A stretch of 7,670 bases of DNA from Chitinophagaceae bacterium. GTDB lineage: Bacteria; Bacteroidota; Bacteroidia; Chitinophagales; Chitinophagaceae. The translations under genes were made by a program, and so were the position numbers. Below, in pieces: positions 4,549 through 7,670 of this stretch. The stretch spans positions 1 to 7,670 of the forward strand of contig JASLDA010000031.1 of assembly GCA_030151745.1 (NCBI GenBank), read 5' to 3'. Numbering within the stretch: position 1 is the stretch's first letter; every line of letters begins with the position of its first letter. The notes below the pieces were generated by a model, which was not told the origin of the DNA, ran no database searches, and saw only the letters and a list, made by a program, of their open reading frames with translations.

Positions 4549-5898
4549 CTATCGCGCTGCCGTGATGCCCTGGGACACGCTGCCGCTGTCGAGGCTGGCC
4601 GGCTGGGGATAGCCTTTACCCTGCATGGCGGCAATCGGCACGAATACCTCCTTGCGGCCTTTCACGCTCCGGGTCTCGCCCCCGCGCTTCGCCTTTTCGC
4701 TCTGCTCGGGATTGGTCGCCTTGCCGTCCGCGGCGATCGGCTCGCCCTTGGCATCCCGGTTCATCTCGTCCAGGGCGCTGCGGAGCGCCGCCTGTTCGGC
4801 GGCCTGGAGATTATCGAATTTCAGGCCATAGACGGCAAGGACCTTGTCGGCTTCGGGGATCGTATTGGTGCCCCGCTCGTACACGTCGCGGAAGATGCGA
4901 AGTCCGCCCGGCTCGCCGACCACCGTTTCGTAGCGCAGCTCGACCGGCACCGGTTTCTGGAGCCTGTAGTTTTTCGTCTGTGTCGGTTTGGATTCGTAGT
5001 CCCTGATCTCCTCCGGCGTCAGATCGGAGCCTCCCAGCCGGGCCAGGTCTTCCGCGAAGCGCTGCACCTGCGGGCTGGTGAGGCCCACGCAGCCATGCGA
5101 GGCGAAGGTTCCCAGCTTCGCCAGGGCCTTGCCGCCATGAATAAGGTTCGGCAGGCCGATCGGTATCTTGATCGGTCCGAGGGGATTGAGCTTGGAGCCG
5201 GCGGCCACTTTCTTCCCCGCTTCGACCTTGCCGTGTACCCAGGGCTCATCCGGCGGTGTCCAGGTAGGGTTGAAAATGATGGTTTCCGCGCGGCGCATGC
5301 CGGCCGGCAGCGGGAATTCCGGGTATCCGATGCCTACCTTATACGTCTTCAGCAGGCGGCCGTTCTGCCAGAGATCCATGCGGTATGCCGGCGCGTTTAC
5401 GACGATCCGGGTATCCTGCGGGACTGCATTCGGCTGGGCGGGCAGCAGGCCCCCGATATCGCCGCCGGCATAGCGCTGCCCCACGAGCTCGTACAGCTGG
5501 TCTGCCTTTGCATCGCCTACGATCTCGCGGATCTGCTTGTCGGAACGCCGGGCGGCTTCCCGGGACGAGCCCAGGTAATTATCGCCTTCCTGCTCGTCCA
5601 GGTCTGAGACCGAAGCCCGGGCAGCGGCTTTCAGCTTGCGCACCTGCTCGTCGTTCAGAGCCAGCTTCGTCTTCAGCTCGTTTTCGAACCCGTCTTCGAA
5701 GAACAGGGCATCGAGGACGGGCAGGCCCAGGCCGCTTTCAGCGATATGGCGGCCCTGCTGCGGGGCCTGTACCGAGTCCCTTTTCGTAACCTCTTTGGAA
5801 TCCTTGCTGCCGGAAGGGCCGCAGGCCTGGAGCAATGCGGCCAGTGTCAGTACCGGGACAGCGAGCCGGCAGAGATGAATGTGTTTTTTCAAAGCCAT
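4549..5898 (-). CDS. L,D-transpeptidase (YkuD domain) lipoprotein, 449 residues
   Basis: This protein is predicted to make or exchange L,D cross-links (or attach proteins) in periplasmic peptidoglycan. Residues 1-26 are a lipoprotein signal with lipobox LQAC (Cys26). Residues 27-55 are a polar linker. Residues 56-155 form a helical region that opens like a peptidoglycan-binding or spacer domain (LPVLDALFFEDGFENELKT, then charged helices). The YkuD domain begins near RIVVNAPAYRMDLWQNG (164-180) and includes VGIGYPEFPLPAG (188-200), FNPTWTPP (209-216), LNPLGPIKIPI (237-247), IHGG (253-256) and the catalytic SHGCVGLT (267-274) with Cys270 and His254/His268. The usual Arg two residues after the Cys (SHGCxR) is Gly272. 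After about residue 285 comes a charged tail of some 165 residues (LTPEEIRDYESKPTQTK, then ALDEMNRDAKGEP, then a Lys/Arg-rich end). It is divergent from the 306-residue lipoprotein gene. Confidence 0.9.
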   Translation of the reverse strand: MALKKHIHLCRLAVPVLTLAALLQACGPSGSKDSKEVTKRDSVQAPQQGRHIAESGLGLPVLDALFFEDGFENELKTKLALNDEQVRKLKAAARASVSDLDEQEGDNYLGSSREAARRSDKQIREIVGDAKADQLYELVGQRYAGGDIGGLLPAQPNAVPQDTRIVVNAPAYRMDLWQNGRLLKTYKVGIGYPEFPLPAGMRRAETIIFNPTWTPPDEPWVHGKVEAGKKVAAGSKLNPLGPIKIPIGLPNLIHGGKALAKLGTFASHGCVGLTSPQVQRFAEDLARLGGSDLTPEEIRDYESKPTQTKNYRLQKPVPVELRYETVVGEPGGLRIFRDVYERGTNTIPEADKVLAVYGLKFDNLQAAEQAALRSALDEMNRDAKGEPIAADGKATNPEQSEKAKRGGETRSVKGRKEVFVPIAAMQGKGYPQPASLDSGSVSQGITAAR

Positions 5899-6073
5899 AT
5901 ATCAGCGGAGCTTATTTTCCGAGCGAATCAAGAATCGTTCCCGCAGAGGTCCAGGCCCGGGCGCCGCGGCTGAATTCCGGTATATTCGGGGCAACGGAGA
6001 CTACGTATCTTACGGAGTCTAACATTTAACCGGTAATCTGCGTCATCAGATATATTGCCCTGAATGCACGCGT
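5899..6073. promoter_or_regulatory. Divergent intergenic region between the L,D-transpeptidase (-) and 306-residue lipoprotein (+) genes
   Basis: These 175 bp should carry promoters for both genes. In the plus direction, TATATTCG (5981-5988) misses TAnnTTTG by one base. ACGGAG occurs twice, 18 bases apart (5994-5999 and 6012-6017), and AGACT/AGTCT (5998-6002 and 6016-6020) form an inverted pair in the same stretch. A GC-rich block with overlapping palindromes (about 5955-5970) lies upstream. No assignment is firm. Confidence 0.35.
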
Positions 6074-6994
6074 ATGAATAATCGTTTTCTGCTCATTTTC
6101 AGCCTGGCTGCGCTTGTATTCCTTGCCTGCAACAAGTCCGAGGACACCCGCCAGAACTATATAGTTTCCGGTCCTTATTCCAATATCGAACAGGTAATGG
6201 GCAGCATTGCGCCCAAGACGATGACGAGCTCGGTCAGCGTTACGGCGGGCGGCAGTGTGGGGGCGCAGGGCGGTACCCGCGTCGTGATTCCCCCCAACGC
6301 GTTCGTGGACGCGAGGGGAGCGGCGGTGGCCGGCGCCGTGGATATAGCCGTCACGGACTGGCTCCGGCGCGGCGATATGATCTTTGGGAACGTGCTTCCG
6401 ATCAGCAATGGGCAGCCCCTGATTTCCGGGGGGCAGATGCACCTCGCCGTCACGCAGAACGGCAGCCCAGTATTCGTGCGTCCGGGCAAGCTTCTCGAGG
6501 TGAAGCTGCCGCAGTTCGGCACGCCGGAACCCGGCATGCAGCTGTTCGTCGGGAAAGCCCGGGCGGGCGGCGGCAACCGGGTCGACTGGTTCATGACCGA
6601 TTCCGGGCGGATCATATACGGGACCGATACGATGAGCTTCTTTACGGACACTGTCGGCTATGCGAATGCCGATAAGTTCATGAGCAACCCGAACTACCAG
6701 ACATTTACGGTCGATCTGCGCTCGGACGATACCGGCAGCTACAAGGCAATGACGGTGGTGGCGCTCTATCAGCAATACCGCGCGCTTTGGCCGCTCTATA
6801 TCACCAGCGAGCCGGGGCGTTACCGCGAAGACCATATCCCGGATGTGCCGGTGCATCTGGTAGCATACGGCGTGCGGAACGGCTATTTCTACGGCGGCTA
6901 TGTGACCGTCACGCCGAAGACGGGCAGCTCCTACTTCATCCGGGTGCAGCAGACCGATCCGAAGGACTTCAAGAACTTGCTCAACGCTCTGTAA
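6074..6994 (+). CDS. Lipoprotein of unknown function with ZU5-like N-terminal segment, 306 residues
   Basis: Residues 1-19 form a lipoprotein signal ending in FLAC (Cys19; Phe at -3 is less usual than Leu), then a short Lys/Ser/Glu/Asp linker. Residues 52-95 read SVSVTAGGSVGAQGGTRVVIPPNAFVDARGAAV...VDIAVTDW. The 'GG...GT..IPPNAF' pattern is like the first half of ZU5-type beta domains and occurs in unnamed Bacteroidota surface lipoproteins. It continues with RRGDMIFGNVLPISNGQPLISGGQMHLAVTQNGSPV, VKLPQFGTPEPGMQLFVGKA and DWFMTDSGRIIYG. The C-terminal half carries a Tyr-rich domain ending YFYGGYVTVTPKTGSSYFIRVQQ. No catalytic motif is seen, and a structural or binding role at the outer membrane is inference. 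The start is set by the signal peptide. A hairpin lies 32 bases after the stop. It appears to stand alone. Confidence 0.85.
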   Translation: MNNRFLLIFSLAALVFLACNKSEDTRQNYIVSGPYSNIEQVMGSIAPKTMTSSVSVTAGGSVGAQGGTRVVIPPNAFVDARGAAVAGAVDIAVTDWLRRGDMIFGNVLPISNGQPLISGGQMHLAVTQNGSPVFVRPGKLLEVKLPQFGTPEPGMQLFVGKARAGGGNRVDWFMTDSGRIIYGTDTMSFFTDTVGYANADKFMSNPNYQTFTVDLRSDDTGSYKAMTVVALYQQYRALWPLYITSEPGRYREDHIPDVPVHLVAYGVRNGYFYGGYVTVTPKTGSSYFIRVQQTDPKDFKNLLNAL

Positions 6995-7025
6995 GCAGTA
7001 AGCGTGGCCTCTGGCAGCAGGAGAA

Positions 7026-7048
7026 TGCGGCGTTCCGGGAAGGCCGCA
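7026..7048 (+). terminator. Hairpin after the 306-residue lipoprotein gene (possible terminator)
   Basis: TGCGGC (7026-7031) pairs with GCCGCA (7043-7048). A G-G mismatch is followed by an inner TTC/GAA (7033-7035 with 7039-7041). It starts 32 bases after the TAA. A T-tract is lacking, so it may be an RNA-stabilising stem rather than a terminator. Confidence 0.3.
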
Positions 7049-7212
7049 GATCGCTCCAGGCGCGCATCGCGGGGCCTGACCTGAAAAGGACAGCAGATCC
7101 CATGACCAATCATGGACCGGCGCGCCCCGAGGCAAGCAGTGCCTCCGGCACGTCCATGTTTATCCCAGGAGCGCAAAGCGGAGCTTTCACTAAAGGGCGT
7201 TGCTCCGAAAGA

Positions 7213-7239
7213 GGCAGCCGGATATCGAGTCCGGATGCC
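7213..7239. repeat. 27-base imperfect palindrome
   Basis: GGCA (7213-7216) pairs with TGCC (7236-7239). After a G/A mismatch, CCGGA (7218-7222) pairs with TCCGG (7230-7234) around a 7-base loop. It has nine paired positions and lies about 165 bases before the PAS gene. It could be an RNA stem or a protein-binding dyad. Confidence 0.4.
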
Positions 7240-7322
7240 GGGTTCAGAGCAAACAAGCTTCCTGAAACCGGGTGGCCGATTAAAAACGAAGCAAAGCTAT
7301 CGGCATGACTATGAGGCGACAA

Positions 7323-7338
7323 TACCCAGTCTTGGGTA
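7323..7338. promoter_or_regulatory. Perfect 6-base dyad TACCCA-N4-TGGGTA upstream of the PAS regulator gene
   Basis: TACCCAGTCTTGGGTA is a perfect inverted repeat with four central bases, 65 bases before the ATG at 7404. The size and spacing suit an operator for a dimeric helix-turn-helix protein such as a LuxR/NarL-type regulator, possibly the product of the gene it precedes. That link is inference. As RNA it could equally form a short stem with a tetraloop. Confidence 0.4.
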
Positions 7339-7403
7339 ATTTCAGGGTTTGGACAACCTGGCATGCTGCCGTTTCTTGCGCCGGAAGATGCTTATGTACA
7401 ACG

Positions 7404-7670
7404 ATGAAACCTATTAAACTCAACTTGCAGCTTCGCGACCGGATAGCTGCCCTGGCCCCGGCGCTGGAGGCCCTTCCCGGGGTTGCCATCGTCAATGACG
7501 CAGGCGACGGCTCCGTGCTGTACATGTGCGAAAAAGGCCGCCGCCAGCTGGGCGTAACCCTCGAAGAGCTGCAGGCCATGGGCACCGGCTATCATGCCCG
7601 GTTCTTCAATATGGACCATGTCCAGGAATACCTTCCCCGCATCCTGAGCCTCATGGAACGCAACGACCCG
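7404..7670 (+). CDS. PAS-domain regulator, N-terminal fragment (3' end outside window)
   Basis: The frame is open from ATG at 7404 to the window edge (89 residues) with no stop. After a short N-terminal helix (LRDRIAALAPALEALPG), the sequence VAIVNDAGDGSVLYMCEKGRRQLGVTLEELQAMGTGYHARFFNMDHVQEYLPRILSLMERNDP reads as a PAS fold. It has a first strand, the 'VLYMCEKGRRQLGVTLEEL' strand-helix signature, then 'YHARFFNMDHVQEYLPRIL'. In Chitinophagaceae, proteins that begin this way usually end in a LuxR-type helix-turn-helix; that part is outside the window, so the regulator call is inference. The ATG at 7404 is preferred over two upstream ATGs (7388, 7394), which are out of frame and stop at 7417. 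There is no signal peptide. The upstream dyad may be part of its control. Confidence 0.75.
   Translation, partial: MKPIKLNLQLRDRIAALAPALEALPGVAIVNDAGDGSVLYMCEKGRRQLGVTLEELQAMGTGYHARFFNMDHVQEYLPRILSLMERNDP

Larger units (their letters stand above)
6995..7403. other. Long gene-free region with many inverted repeats
   Basis: No open frame here looks like protein; the frames that cross it have mixed, unpatterned composition. It does hold a run of inverted repeats: 7026-7048 (TGCGGC/GCCGCA), 7129-7145 (GAGGCA/TGCCTC), overlapping and exclusive with 7139-7151 (GTGCC/GGCAC), 7180-7206 (GGAGC/GCTCC around CTTT/AAAG), 7213-7239 (9 paired bases with one mismatch), 7275-7304 (GCCGAT/ATCGGC), and the dyad at 7323-7338. 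Part may be the 3' end of the lipoprotein transcript and part the leader or control region of the PAS gene. Confidence 0.5.

Noticed and set aside
4534..5607. 357-codon plus-strand open frame
   Set aside because: It is antisense to the L,D-transpeptidase, whose YkuD motifs and lipobox are intact. The plus-strand product is Leu/Arg/Ala-rich with no recognisable domain.
6026..7135. 369-codon minus-strand open frame
   Set aside because: It lies antisense to the 306-residue lipoprotein, which has a signal peptide and coherent strands. The minus product is His/Arg/Pro-rich and unpatterned.
7110..7364. 84-codon minus-strand frame in the long gap
   Set aside because: It crosses several inverted repeats, has no patterning or start signals, and looks like chance; the gap is better treated as non-coding.
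7388..7417. Nine-codon frame overlapping the start of the PAS gene, which could act as a leader peptide
   Set aside because: There is no Shine-Dalgarno site and no codon bias such as repeated regulatory codons; short chance frames of this kind are common.

Overview
The window looks like ordinary chromosome from a GC-rich member of the Bacteroidota, most likely a Chitinophagales/Chitinophagaceae relative. Four things point there: many short lipoproteins with a Cys lipobox, secreted small proteins of unknown function, almost no Shine-Dalgarno sequences before the starts, and perfect TAnnTTTG promoter cores at two of the short upstream gaps. The last gene also begins like the PAS/LuxR-type regulators common in that family. 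This placement is inference from protein style and promoter type; no marker gene is present.

Layout: 1-191 (+) is the tail of a GNAT acetyltransferase, which converges on 205-1035 (-), a lipoprotein glutaminyl cyclotransferase. A 120-bp divergent gap separates that gene from 1156-1953 (+), a carbon-nitrogen (nitrilase-type) hydrolase. The hydrolase converges on 1982-2209 (-), a 75-residue unknown protein, and both stop codons lie inside one inverted repeat that looks like a terminator. A 53-bp divergent gap then leads to 2263-2856 (+), an RluE/RsuA-type pseudouridine synthase, followed by 2933-3508 (+), a RimJ/RimL-type acetyltransferase with its own promoter core. Next come 3698-4081 (+), a small exported protein; 4093-4497 (-), a small lipoprotein; and 4549-5898 (-), an L,D-transpeptidase (YkuD) lipoprotein. 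After a 175-bp divergent gap is 6074-6994 (+), a 306-residue lipoprotein with a ZU5-like segment. A 409-bp gap rich in inverted repeats precedes 7404-7670 (+), the N-terminal PAS part of a regulator cut by the window edge.

Functionally this is a mix of single-gene units rather than one pathway. Five products are exported or lipid-anchored: the cyclotransferase, the small exported protein, the small lipoprotein, the L,D-transpeptidase and the 306-residue lipoprotein. They share an envelope theme: N-terminal Gln cyclisation, peptidoglycan cross-linking, and unknown surface or periplasmic proteins. The cytoplasmic genes are housekeeping (rRNA pseudouridylation, N-acetylation, amide/nitrile hydrolysis). 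I found no mobile element, CRISPR array, tRNA, rRNA, defence system or biosynthetic cluster, and nothing that I can honestly call a new multi-gene system. The best candidates for a second look are the structured gap and operator-like dyad before the PAS gene, the altered active-site motif of the transpeptidase, and the unknown exported proteins. GC-rich coding here leaves several long open frames antisense to real genes; these were rejected.
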